Positions 27,347 through 36,418 of a stretch of DNA of 64,000 nucleotides are shown piece by piece. The stretch's first letter is position 1. Each line of letters starts with the position of its first letter. The notes below the pieces were generated by a model, which was given only the letters and a program-made list of their open reading frames with translations, was not told the DNA's origin and ran no database searches. This stretch comes from Chryseobacterium sp. OV279 (lineage in GTDB: Bacteria; Bacteroidota; Bacteroidia; Flavobacteriales; Weeksellaceae): assembly GCF_900128945.1 (NCBI RefSeq), contig NZ_FQUD01000001.1, forward strand, positions 62,001 to 126,000, written 5' to 3'. The translations under genes were made by a program, and so were the position numbers.

Positions 27347-28102
27347 TTATTTGAATTTGTAAATCTCGTTGATCTTGATGTATTTTAGAAATGTGTAAAA
27401 CGCTCCGGTGATTGAGATATAAAATCCGGCGACACCATCCAGAAAACCCAGTTTTAAAAAATAAGTTTTCGTAAAATCATAAAAGGGAGAAAAGATAATT
27501 TTGAAAAGCGATACCGATTTTCCATTCAAAACCTTTTTCTCAGCCATCAATTGTGTGTAGTTATTGATTTTCTCAATGTGATGGGCAATACTTTTATAGG
27601 TATAGTGATTGATATTTCCCGGTAGTTTTCCTTTTTTGTCCTGAGTGATAAAACATTCATGGACCAGATCATCGGTATATTTTCCGTGACCTTTTTTGAA
27701 AAATCTTTCTCTCCACACATTTCCCCAACCGCCATATTTAATGGTTTTCTTCAGCAGGATATTGTTGAAGTGGATCTCGTAGACTTTATAAGGAGGATTG
27801 GAACTTTTTAAAACTTCTTTAATAGCATTAACTGCCGTTTCGTCCGGAACTTCGTCGGAGTCAAGGAACAAGATCCATTCTCCCGAAGCTTCAGACAGGG
27901 TATAGTTTTTCTGACAGCCGAAGCCGTGGAATTTTTTTCTGATAAATTTTACCTTCGGAAACCCGGTACAGATCTCCTCAGTTTTGTCTGTGGAAAAAGA
28001 ATCAACGACAATGATCTCATCAGCTATCTCGTGGATGCTACTGATACTTTGCTCAATGACTCTTTCCCCATTTAAAACAATATAACAGACTGATAACTTC
28101 AT
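27347..28102 (-). CDS. Glycosyltransferase family 2, WaaE/KdtX-like
   Basis: This 251-aa enzyme has the GT-A motifs LSVCYIVLNGERVIEQSISSI, ADEIIVVDSFSTDKT, GFGCQKNYTLSEASGEWILFLDSDEVP (the DxD is Asp-Ser-Asp), and YGGWGNVWRERFFKKGHGKY. This layout fits LPS-core beta-1,4-glucosyltransferases of the WaaE/KdtX type. A hydrophobic C-terminus (FLDGVAGFYISITGAFYTFLKY) suggests membrane association. The start overlaps the rocD stop by one base (TAATG), so the gene is translationally coupled to rocD, an odd partner for a glycan gene. Confidence 0.88.
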   Translation of the reverse strand: MKLSVCYIVLNGERVIEQSISSIHEIADEIIVVDSFSTDKTEEICTGFPKVKFIRKKFHGFGCQKNYTLSEASGEWILFLDSDEVPDETAVNAIKEVLKSSNPPYKVYEIHFNNILLKKTIKYGGWGNVWRERFFKKGHGKYTDDLVHECFITQDKKGKLPGNINHYTYKSIAHHIEKINNYTQLMAEKKVLNGKSVSLFKIIFSPFYDFTKTYFLKLGFLDGVAGFYISITGAFYTFLKYIKINEIYKFK

Positions 28103-29349
28103 TAACGAAATTCTGTAATAGTTTTTTCAATGATTTTGACACAGTCTAAAAGCTGCTCTTCAGTAATCACCAAAGGTGGTGCCAATCTGATGATATTTCC
28201 GTGGGTAGGTTTTGCAAGAAGGCCGTTTTCTTTTAACTGTAAGCATAGATTCCACGCTGTAGAGCTGTCCGGAGTGTCGTTGATCAAAATAGCATTTAAA
28301 AGACCTTTTCCTCTTACTTTGGTAATAAGTCCGTTTTTTTCAATGATCTTTTCGATTTCTGCTCTGAAAAGCTGCCCCAGCTGCTCTGCTCTTTCTGAAA
28401 GCTGTTCATCCGCTACCACATCTAAAGCGGCTACTGCTACAGCACACGCAATCGGGTTTCCTCCGAATGTAGAGCCGTGTTGTCCCGGCTTAATCACGTT
28501 CATGATAGAATCGTTAGCTAATACTGCAGATACAGGGTACATTCCTCCGGAAAGGGCTTTTCCTAAGATCAGGATATCCGGTTGTACATTTTCGTGGTGA
28601 CAAGCGATCAGTTGCCCTGTTCTTGCGATACCGGTCTGAACTTCGTCTGCGATGAAAAGTACATTATGTTTTTTACATAGCTCGGAAGCATTTTTCAGGA
28701 AACCTTCGTCCGGAACATACACACCAGCTTCACCCTGAATAGGCTCCACTAAAAATGCGGCGATATTTCCTGCTTCTCTGTTTAATACTTCTTCCAATGC
28801 TGCGGTATCATTGTAAGGGATTTTGATAAATCCAGGTGTAAAAGGACCATAGTTCAGGTTGGCATCAGGATCATTAGAAAAAGAAACAATCGTTGTTGTT
28901 CTTCCGTGGAAATTATTTTCACAAACAATGATCTTGGCTGCGTTTTCTGAAATTCCTTTTACTTCATAGCTCCATTTTCTGGCTAATTTCACGGCAGTTT
29001 CTACGGCTTCAGCTCCGGAATTCATAGGAAGAACCTTGTCAAATCCGAAAAGAGTAGTGATCTTCTGCTCGTACTCGCCCAGTTTTGAATTGTAGAATGC
29101 TCTTGAAGTAAGGGCCAGCTTTTGAGCCTGCTCTACTAAAGCAGCTACAATTTTCGGGTGAGAATGTCCTTGGTTCACAGCAGAGTATGCTGAAAGAAAA
29201 TCATAATATCTATTACCTTCTACATCCCATACAAAAACGCCTTCTCCGCGGTCAAGAACCACTGGAAGAGGGTGATAGTTATGCGCTCCATGTTTGTCTT
29301 CAAGGTCAATAAAATACTGTGAGTTTTTTGCTGTTGCTGCTGTTGACAT
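28102..29349 (-). CDS. rocD: Ornithine--oxo-acid transaminase
   Basis: This PLP enzyme converts ornithine and 2-oxoglutarate to glutamate semialdehyde and glutamate. The 415-aa product has the class III aminotransferase blocks: [102 protein letters not shown] (with the PLP lysine) and [13 protein letters not shown]. Length and order are normal. It has its own -7 box and leads into the GT2 gene. Confidence 0.95.
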   Translation of the reverse strand: MSTAATAKNSQYFIDLEDKHGAHNYHPLPVVLDRGEGVFVWDVEGNRYYDFLSAYSAVNQGHSHPKIVAALVEQAQKLALTSRAFYNSKLGEYEQKITTLFGFDKVLPMNSGAEAVETAVKLARKWSYEVKGISENAAKIIVCENNFHGRTTTIVSFSNDPDANLNYGPFTPGFIKIPYNDTAALEEVLNREAGNIAAFLVEPIQGEAGVYVPDEGFLKNASELCKKHNVLFIADEVQTGIARTGQLIACHHENVQPDILILGKALSGGMYPVSAVLANDSIMNVIKPGQHGSTFGGNPIACAVAVAALDVVADEQLSERAEQLGQLFRAEIEKIIEKNGLITKVRGKGLLNAILINDTPDSSTAWNLCLQLKENGLLAKPTHGNIIRLAPPLVITEEQLLDCVKIIEKTITEFR

Positions 29350-29365
29350 ATGTTTTGGTTTTCGA

Positions 29366-29373
29366 CAAATTTA
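29366..29373 (-). promoter_or_regulatory. rocD -7 promoter element TAAATTTG
   Basis: A TAnnTTTG match on the minus strand 17 bases upstream of the rocD ATG at 29349. Confidence 0.5.
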
Positions 29374-29547
29374 AGCATTATTAATGAGATGCATGAACAA
29401 AAACGTAATACGGTACACGCCAGTAATTAAAGTGTATTTTAGGGTTGGATTAGGCTGTTTTAGAAAATATTCCTTTTACAAATCAGACAACGCAGGTTTT
29501 ATATCTTTATCATATGTGATTTTTTTTCTTTAGAGATTTCAGAAAAA

Positions 29548-29573
29548 AAGCATAACCATTTTGGGTTATGCTT
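29548..29573 (-). terminator. Rho-independent terminator at the end of the T6SS island
   Basis: A perfect ten-base stem (aagcataacc / ggttatgctt) with a six-base loop is followed on the minus strand by TTTTTTT. It lies just past the stop of the lipoprotein gene at 29579. Confidence 0.82.
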
Positions 29574-29578
29574 GTGTG

Positions 29579-30865
29579 TTATTTTTTTGGATGTTGTTTT
29601 CGCCATTCCGTACTATTCAGAGGCTGATAATCTTTTCCACATGTACCATTATACTCGCATTCTTCGACGAAATATTCATCGTAATCTGCATTGTCCCACC
29701 ATTCTTTGAATTGAGGAAGATTGAAATAATTATTTTTCAGTAAGATTTGAAGATCATCACTACTGAGAAAAAAACGGAGCCTGCCCATGATTCTGGAACC
29801 ATCCTTATAGGCAGGATTATATTTATACTGTTCTGCGAAATAGGCGAGATTAGCCATGATTTTCAGCCTATCCGTATTTTTTAAACTTTTCTGAGTGGAA
29901 TTGCTGTCACCTAAATATTCTAAGTATTCCTTAATCTGATTGAGTATAAATCTGTTTTCAGAAGTATCATTGGGAAGGTAGAGCTTTTGCATCACTTTAA
30001 ATGTATTGGCGTGTAATCTGATGTTTTCGTCACAGTCTTTGGTCCAGAATATTTTGCCATAATCTGAAGGATCATTCTTATCAAATTTTGTTTTTTCTAT
30101 GACCCATTTCAGTAATTCCGCATCTTCAGTGTAGCCAAAAGTTTTTACCAGACTTTCCATGAAATAGGAATCATTAAGGATAAGCCATTTATATTGGGAT
30201 TTATTGTCATTGAACAGATACATATTTCGGGCTGCCAATGTCTGGATATTTTTTTTACGCTGCTCTTTTAGATTTGAAATATCTTTCCACAGGTATTTAT
30301 TTACTTCATTGCCTGTTGCATCTTTGAATGTTTTCGAAGAAGTATTCTCCTCCTGTGCTGTTTCAGTATATGATTTCTGATAGTCAATGATACTTGGTAT
30401 AGGATAGAGATCAGTAATGAAATTTAAATTTTTAATAATAAATAGTCCGGTATTTTCTGCATTATTGGGGATGTAATTAAGTGATCTGTCACATGGGTCA
30501 ATAAAATTAACGTAGAGAAATTGGGCTTTAGAATTATTATCAATTATTCTGTTAAAAATCTGTTTAATTTTAGCGTTAAATTCACTTCCCGAAGGAGTCT
30601 TATATCCGTTATCCGTAAGGAGTTCACTCAATATAGGTGCTGTTACTTCCAAATCCTTTTCAGAATATTGGTATGGATTGTCAAACGTTGGTTTTCCATA
30701 CTCTAACTGTTTTTTTAGCATCATATTAATGTCTTGATTAAATTGTACGCTTGAATAACTTTCTTTCACATTACCGTTTATCTCATTACTGACTGTTTTT
30801 TTTTCCTGGCAAGAAACCAGGACAGAAGAAATAAAAAGCAAGCTGATTAAAATTCTATGTTCCAT
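29579..30865 (-). CDS. Lipoprotein of unknown function, candidate immunity protein for the adjacent T6SS effector
   Basis: The 428-aa product has a lipoprotein signal with lipobox LVSC (Cys19) and no family I recognise. The mature part is mostly helical and acidic/basic mixed, with a region of repeated N/Y-rich segments and a Cys-containing C-terminus (FVEECEYNGTCGKDYQPLNS). It starts ten bases after the stop of the peptidoglycan-targeting PAAR-like effector gene, in the same direction, and the island ends here at a terminator. A lipoprotein in the periplasm is the place an immunity protein against a cell-wall hydrolase would act, but its length is large for that role. Alternatives are an accessory or unrelated lipoprotein. 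Confidence 0.8.
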   Translation of the reverse strand: MEHRILISLLFISSVLVSCQEKKTVSNEINGNVKESYSSVQFNQDINMMLKKQLEYGKPTFDNPYQYSEKDLEVTAPILSELLTDNGYKTPSGSEFNAKIKQIFNRIIDNNSKAQFLYVNFIDPCDRSLNYIPNNAENTGLFIIKNLNFITDLYPIPSIIDYQKSYTETAQEENTSSKTFKDATGNEVNKYLWKDISNLKEQRKKNIQTLAARNMYLFNDNKSQYKWLILNDSYFMESLVKTFGYTEDAELLKWVIEKTKFDKNDPSDYGKIFWTKDCDENIRLHANTFKVMQKLYLPNDTSENRFILNQIKEYLEYLGDSNSTQKSLKNTDRLKIMANLAYFAEQYKYNPAYKDGSRIMGRLRFFLSSDDLQILLKNNYFNLPQFKEWWDNADYDEYFVEECEYNGTCGKDYQPLNSTEWRKQHPKK

Positions 30866-30875
30866 TTTGATCGTT

Positions 30876-33800
30876 TTATTGTTCAGATCCTTTTGCTCCC
30901 GGATTTCCTTTGTATTCCGGCAGGTTATAATCTGCCTCCGTAATTTCGTAATTTTTAGGGACTACATAAGCAAAATAGTCGGAAATATCATAAGATACGC
31001 AATACAGTTTCTGGGATTGGTTTCCTCCTAATATAACGACTTTGTCTCCTTTCTTACCTGCTACAAATCCCACATGGCCTCCTCCGGATCTTGTCTTTAC
31101 AGCAATAGCACCATATACCGGTTTTCCTAAATCTTTTCCTTCTGCCCAGGTAGCCCATTTTAAAGCCCTTACTGCATCATATCCTTTATCCGTTGTAACG
31201 CCTTCATATCCGTAATGTTTCATAATCCAGTTGATAAACGCTGCGCACCATGCGATATCTGTCTCATTTTTTGTACCATCTTTCATCTGGCTTTCATAAG
31301 GAGTTCCATCAAAGAATTTTTGAATTTCTTTATTACTGCCGGTTTCTACCAGATTTCTTGCTTCTTCTTTCCATACCAGTTCCATCCATGGAGCTCTTCC
31401 TTCAAGATTAGGTAATGCTACCTCCTCTCCATTACAAACTCTTTTATCATATTTAAACCATGTTTTTAGTTTTTCCAAAGCTTTCTTACGCCCGGTCCAT
31501 CCATTGGGAGGTCTTTCAAGTCTGTGGGCAGGAGAATATCCATTCAATATTTTTCCCTGCAGGAAAAAATACTTTTCTTCTTCCTCTTCCATTAGCAGTC
31601 CCAGCTGATTCAGGTTTTTTCCAAGACCTTTACTGAAGTAAGTGCGTTTCCATGCTAATGTGTCTTTAAGCTCCTGAGAATATGTTTTTTGAGGATTAAG
31701 TTCCCATAAAGGTACTTCTTTGTAGTTGAATATCCATCCCCCTACATCTACAGTATTATGCAGATTGTTAGAAATAAGGTCCGCATTTTCGTCCAGAAAT
31801 TTATTTTCATCTGCATATTTTGCTTTTCCATATGTTTTATAGGGCCCGGGATTATTATAGAAGCCTGTTCCATCATCTGTTCCTGTAATTTGAAGAATAC
31901 CTCTTCCTTTGTAAGTGCTTTGGCTGGATAAGTTGCCACTCAGTTCTTCTTTACTCTGTACAAAAAAGCCGGTTTCTTCTGAAACATTGGCCAAAAAGGA
32001 TATCTTTTGCATGCATCGGTTAATTCCGTTGCCGGCAAACATGGCATTCACCTCTGCTGTTAAACTTTTAATTGTTTTATCTGTGATATCGCACTTTTCT
32101 TTAATTCCTTTCCAAATTTCAGTACCACCCGTCATTGTTTTAATAAGGTCTTCCATTTCTTTGTCAGTAAAACCTCTGTTACAATAACATGTTTTCTGCT
32201 TTCTGACCTCCGCCATTTCCACCACCACCGGCTTCACATCATTATCAATAGCCTCCGGTGTTTCTTTCTGGGAAACCTTCAGACATCCGGCTTCATAAAA
32301 TATAAACTGTTTTCTCAGTTCCAGCATTTCTTCCTGGGTGAAAGGTGTTCCGTCCTGTTTTTTAGCTCTGATGCCCAGTTTTTCCATATCTTCTGTACGT
32401 ACCAGATTGGCGGGAAGACTGTCATTGATGGTTACCTGAAGTTTTTCTGCTTTCCAGATTTTTTTATTGGGATCAGCGGGATCTTTCAGCTGTCTTGAGA
32501 CCTGAGCAATATAATAATCGAAATTTTTTGGTGGGTTTTTCCATTCTTCTTTTGCGGTAAATGAAACTTCTACCAGACCGTCTTTTCCTGTTTTTTCTTC
32601 TTTGTAGGTTTCTTTGCTTTCGTGGGTGTAGATGATATGGTCTTTTTCGTTCAGCCCTTCTTTAGGAACTTCCTTGAAAACGTCTATTTTCAGAACTTCT
32701 TCGGTCATATTCACGGTATGTACCCAGATCTTATGGGTTTTCCCATAGAACGTCTGCTGGCGCTGAATGTCTTTTCCATTTTCTGTGGAGAACATGACAG
32801 ACACAATTTTCTGTTCTGAAGTAATGACGAGTTCTTCATTGGAGTCCAGCACTTCAAGATACGTTGTGGTAGCATCTATCACTACAGGCTTTGTTCCTTC
32901 TATTGAAATAGTGGCTGGCAGTACAACATCCGTTGAGGTGCTTGCCTGAAGTTCTATTGTAAATACCAGACGGTACTTTGGAGTAGGGTTTTCTGCCGTT
33001 TTAGGAATCGCAGCATCCAGTTTTTTCTTATAATCCTCAGTCGTATTGATGATAAAAGAGGCCTTGCCCTCACTGTTAAGGGTGACGCTTTTTTCTTCCA
33101 GCATAAATTTGTCTTTCTGCTTGTAGAAATCATCGCCATCGCCTTTCACCCACACTTTTACTTTCAGAGTTTGATTCTGAAGGCCATCAATTTCTACAAA
33201 GCCGTAGGTGTCTTCTCCAAAACCGGTTTCTGTACGTTTTACACCCGTTCCATAGGCCCAGAGCGCCCTTTTTATAGTGGGTTGTGAAACTTTTATTTTG
33301 GTTTCAGTTTTTTTATTGTCAGTGTTATCGCCGGTTAAATAAGCGGAAAGGGTAAACTCACCCAGTTCATTGAAAGTAAGAGTTCCGTCTCCATTGTCGG
33401 TAACATTTTGAGGAACTTCTATTTTTATGGCTTCATTTCCGGCCAGCGTTGCAATTCTCGCCGTAGCTGTATATTTTACTTTTGTTCCTTTGGGAATATT
33501 TCCTGCGGGTAAGGTAAACTTATCAATGACGTTTTGGATGACTTCAAAATGAAACGTATCTGATCCCGTGAAAGCCGGCTGTTTTCCCGCTCCAAGTGGA
33601 TTGGCATAAGCTTCTACTGTATACTTTCCTATATATTCACCGGTTGATAGTTGGGCGTCCTGACTGAGCAGTGCATCGGCTCTTTTATTAATGATCGCAG
33701 TTTTGAATGAAGGGGAGCTTTCGAATGCAGTAATCCTTCCTGCCCCTTCTTTTTTAAGGTACCAGTGAACGGTTTTCCCTGCAGCTGGGAGATAGGCTAC

Positions 33801-35069
33801 ATTGAATTTGGAAGCCTGGATTTTGAGCATATCTCCGGAACGGAGCAGTCCCGGCTCCCCACTCACACCCATTACGCCTAATGTATTTTCAATTTTTATT
33901 TCTACAGTTTCCGGTTTGGGATCATTGGGGTCTGTGAAGGCTTCTACGGTATATTTTCCTGCATTTTTAAAGCTAAGTATGGTTTGTCCTCCGGCTCTTG
34001 CTACGCCCACAATATGAGGTGAAGCCGTCCCGGAATGGCTGTTATATAATACCGTTGTTCCTTGTTTTATCCTCCAGTGTGCGATCTGAGCAAAAGGCAG
34101 GAAACTGGTTCCGTTCAGAATTTTCATCTGGTCAGCATTGGTGCTCAGTTTATACTCTACAGATATCGGAATAGGAATATTGATCAGGGTAGAAGTTCCC
34201 GGAGTTACAATTTTTTTAACGAAATCTTTAACTACTTCGATAATGATAGCACAGTTTTTATCACCCGCTTTTTTTCCATAGGCTTCTATTCTGTATTTGC
34301 CTTCCGGAAGACTGTCAAAAGTTTTGCTTAAAGACTGATTGAAGACACTTCCCAGACCCATAAATGTTTTTACCTTGTCTTTGGTGTCTTCCCCTTTGAA
34401 AATGGCCCATATGATTTTGGTAGCATCACCTTTAAATTGGGCATTCAATGTAAGATTATCCGGAGAAAAAGGATTTAGAAAGGATGTCAGAGGGTTTTTA
34501 GGGAGCTGAAGATAATAATAAGTTCCGGTAGGTTTGGCTACGGATTGCGGAAGCGCCATCGAAATGGAATTCACGGATGTTGCCGTGGAAGAAGTACCTG
34601 CTGTTTCCCATTGCGGCGATGTATTGGCTACTGAGAATTCATCTGCCTCTTTTACATCGATTTGTGAAACATTGTTGGACTGTCCGGTGGTCGCAAAGGC
34701 AACAGTTCCCGGAACTCCATATCCCGGGCAGGTAGCTGTAGAAACATCCAGCAGTATTTTCATGCTTTTGTTGAATTCTACATTTTCATAATAATCTTTA
34801 TACTTTAAACTGCACTTTGCTTTACAGGGGTAAGGCTTGCCGTCTGAACCTTTACAGTTGCCGAACCCATTGCCGGCACCAAAGCTTTCTGCTTTGTCAT
34901 CAAGATAGGTGGCTACAGGCTTGCTTTGGGCGAAATATTTGTTTTTGCCTAGTTTTTTTTTCTGGCTTTTTACTTCCATCGGAACGGCAGTCCCTTTGGA
35001 GTTATTGGCAACGGAACTGCTGCAGTACGCAGTAGCACCTTCTACAATAATAAATCCTTTATCTGCCAT
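30876..35069 (-). CDS. PAAR-like (DUF4280) T6SS protein with GH19-type and TIGR02594-type peptidoglycan-cutting domains
   Basis: This 1397-aa protein begins with a DUF4280 PAAR-like region (about 1-130; Cys-rich GFGNCKGSDGKPYPCKAKCSL, then TCPGYGVPGTVAF...GQ), which would cap a VgrG spike. Residues about 150-890 form a long beta-rich stalk of repeated Ig-like segments (for example GKYTVEAYANP, GEYIGKYTVEAY). Residues about 960-1214 resemble a GH19 chitinase/lysozyme (ISFLANVSEETGFF with candidate acid Glu1031/1032, STYKGRGILQITG). Residues about 1225-1370 match the TIGR02594/CHAP-like family (APWMELVWKEE, IAWCAAFINW with Cys1275, GGGHVGFVAG with His1332, VILGGNQS). It therefore looks like an evolved PAAR effector with two different cell-wall hydrolases. 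There is no signal peptide, as expected for T6SS cargo. Activity is inferred. Confidence 0.85.
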   Translation of the reverse strand: MADKGFIIVEGATAYCSSSVANNSKGTAVPMEVKSQKKKLGKNKYFAQSKPVATYLDDKAESFGAGNGFGNCKGSDGKPYPCKAKCSLKYKDYYENVEFNKSMKILLDVSTATCPGYGVPGTVAFATTGQSNNVSQIDVKEADEFSVANTSPQWETAGTSSTATSVNSISMALPQSVAKPTGTYYYLQLPKNPLTSFLNPFSPDNLTLNAQFKGDATKIIWAIFKGEDTKDKVKTFMGLGSVFNQSLSKTFDSLPEGKYRIEAYGKKAGDKNCAIIIEVVKDFVKKIVTPGTSTLINIPIPISVEYKLSTNADQMKILNGTSFLPFAQIAHWRIKQGTTVLYNSHSGTASPHIVGVARAGGQTILSFKNAGKYTVEAFTDPNDPKPETVEIKIENTLGVMGVSGEPGLLRSGDMLKIQASKFNVAYLPAAGKTVHWYLKKEGAGRITAFESSPSFKTAIINKRADALLSQDAQLSTGEYIGKYTVEAYANPLGAGKQPAFTGSDTFHFEVIQNVIDKFTLPAGNIPKGTKVKYTATARIATLAGNEAIKIEVPQNVTDNGDGTLTFNELGEFTLSAYLTGDNTDNKKTETKIKVSQPTIKRALWAYGTGVKRTETGFGEDTYGFVEIDGLQNQTLKVKVWVKGDGDDFYKQKDKFMLEEKSVTLNSEGKASFIINTTEDYKKKLDAAIPKTAENPTPKYRLVFTIELQASTSTDVVLPATISIEGTKPVVIDATTTYLEVLDSNEELVITSEQKIVSVMFSTENGKDIQRQQTFYGKTHKIWVHTVNMTEEVLKIDVFKEVPKEGLNEKDHIIYTHESKETYKEEKTGKDGLVEVSFTAKEEWKNPPKNFDYYIAQVSRQLKDPADPNKKIWKAEKLQVTINDSLPANLVRTEDMEKLGIRAKKQDGTPFTQEEMLELRKQFIFYEAGCLKVSQKETPEAIDNDVKPVVVEMAEVRKQKTCYCNRGFTDKEMEDLIKTMTGGTEIWKGIKEKCDITDKTIKSLTAEVNAMFAGNGINRCMQKISFLANVSEETGFFVQSKEELSGNLSSQSTYKGRGILQITGTDDGTGFYNNPGPYKTYGKAKYADENKFLDENADLISNNLHNTVDVGGWIFNYKEVPLWELNPQKTYSQELKDTLAWKRTYFSKGLGKNLNQLGLLMEEEEEKYFFLQGKILNGYSPAHRLERPPNGWTGRKKALEKLKTWFKYDKRVCNGEEVALPNLEGRAPWMELVWKEEARNLVETGSNKEIQKFFDGTPYESQMKDGTKNETDIAWCAAFINWIMKHYGYEGVTTDKGYDAVRALKWATWAEGKDLGKPVYGAIAVKTRSGGGHVGFVAGKKGDKVVILGGNQSQKLYCVSYDISDYFAYVVPKNYEITEADYNLPEYKGNPGAKGSEQ

Positions 35070-35086
35070 GTTGTGTATTCATAAAT

Positions 35087-35878
35087 TTATATAATACTGC
35101 TTATTTCCCGGTATAATATTTTTTCTCCGTCCGAAAGGATAAAGTCAGCTTTCTTTTTTGAATACTGCCTTTTCGGGGAGTTGTATTCCATTTGAATGGT
35201 GAGCGTTGCTTTGTACTGCTCAGTTTTGTGTTGATATTTTTTATCGATTTCTTCTTTTATATCAGTTGGAATGCTTATTTCTGAAGTGAAATAAGCATCA
35301 AAACCATAATCTCTCTGCTCAGCTAAAATAGTTCCGGTACATTCCACATCTCCGATTCCTTTGATGCTCCAGATAAAAGTTTCATGTGTTTTTCCGCCGT
35401 TGTCTACATAAGATGGGGCAAAAAAGAGAAGATTCCAGAATGGTTCTTTCAGTTTATTCTTGTAAAAGAGAGATTCATCCTCCAAAGCACTCAGGTATTG
35501 ATTTCTGAATACATCTGCATTCTGATATTTTTCCTGGATCCCGGCCGTTCTCTGTTTCCAGTTTTCTACTATTTTATGATGGTTTGAAGCACTGATAAAA
35601 ACACCTTTTTCATCCACTTTTACTTCGACAGGATAAGAACTCTGTTCCAGCTCATTGAGAATTTCCATAAAACTGTTTTCAGACGGCAGGGGAGCGTCTT
35701 CTATTTTTTCTATCAGCCAGTTTTTGGTTTGATCCTCGTTTTCCGTTTCCAGGATATTGAGTTTACAGGAAGAGTGGAAGCCCTTTTTTTCTCCAAACTG
35801 TACTTCAAGCGAGTTTTCCACATGATAAACATGTGTTCCTGAATATTTCTGAAAAGGTTTTACCCGGTTTTCTTCCAT
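35087..35878 (-). CDS. Unknown protein of the T6SS cargo island
   Basis: I do not recognise the 263-aa product. It has no signal peptide or membrane segment and is soluble, with mixed beta and helical character (YSGTHVYHVENSLEVQFGEKKGF, LEQSSYPVEVKVDEKGVFIS, NWKQRTAGIQEKYQNADVF, ETFIWSIKGIGDVECTGTI). It sits 17 bases upstream of the PAAR-like effector and 6 bases after the preceding lipoprotein gene, in one operon. Position directly before an effector gene is typical of T6SS adaptors or chaperones, so a loading role is possible but unproven. Confidence 0.8.
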   Translation of the reverse strand: MEENRVKPFQKYSGTHVYHVENSLEVQFGEKKGFHSSCKLNILETENEDQTKNWLIEKIEDAPLPSENSFMEILNELEQSSYPVEVKVDEKGVFISASNHHKIVENWKQRTAGIQEKYQNADVFRNQYLSALEDESLFYKNKLKEPFWNLLFFAPSYVDNGGKTHETFIWSIKGIGDVECTGTILAEQRDYGFDAYFTSEISIPTDIKEEIDKKYQHKTEQYKATLTIQMEYNSPKRQYSKKKADFILSDGEKILYREISSII

Positions 35879-35884
35879 GCTTTT

Positions 35885-36364
35885 TTATTTTTTGCAGCTA
35901 TTGGCGAGAATTTCTTCTGGCTGGCTGTACAGGTATATTTTTTCTGTTGCACCACCATCGCATTTACTTACATAATAATTAGCGATGTAATCTTCCTGAT
36001 AATGTGATATTTCCTCACTTAACAATCCACCTGAATTTTCCTTATGTGTAATAAAATAAGAGGTGTTGTCCGTCTTTTTATAAAATACAAAATTGAGTGA
36101 TGCCGTATTTTTTTCTTTCAGAGATGTATTGTTTTGAAGCTTCTTTTTGACATATTGTATGATTTCTTTTTTCAATATTTTGTCTGTAGGTTCCGGATGG
36201 TCTATCAATACATAGTATGAAATCTTCACAGAATCTTTATAATAGCTGTTGATAAAGGTCATGTGATCCAGAGAAATAAATTCATTCTTTTTCTGATCGC
36301 AACTCATGATCGATAAAAGAAGAAAACACAGGATAAAAATTTTTATGGATTGTAAATACTTCAT
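35885..36364 (-). CDS. Small lipoprotein, candidate immunity protein
   Basis: The 159-aa product has a lipoprotein signal with lipobox SIMSC (Cys22) and a mature part of about 135 residues with a helix (KKEIIQYVKKKLQNNTSLK) and beta strands (ASLNFVFYKKTDNTSYFIT, DYIANYYVSKCDGGATEKIYLYS). The family is unknown. It follows the DUF3289-like gene by 54 bases, which fits an effector-immunity pair acting in the periplasm. Alternatively it may serve the PAAR-like effector further downstream. Confidence 0.8.
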   Translation of the reverse strand: MKYLQSIKIFILCFLLLSIMSCDQKKNEFISLDHMTFINSYYKDSVKISYYVLIDHPEPTDKILKKEIIQYVKKKLQNNTSLKEKNTASLNFVFYKKTDNTSYFITHKENSGGLLSEEISHYQEDYIANYYVSKCDGGATEKIYLYSQPEEILANSCKK

Positions 36365-36418
36365 GCTTTTGTTTAATGGTTATAAATAGGCCTGTTAATC
36401 GTTGATGGACTTACTTAA

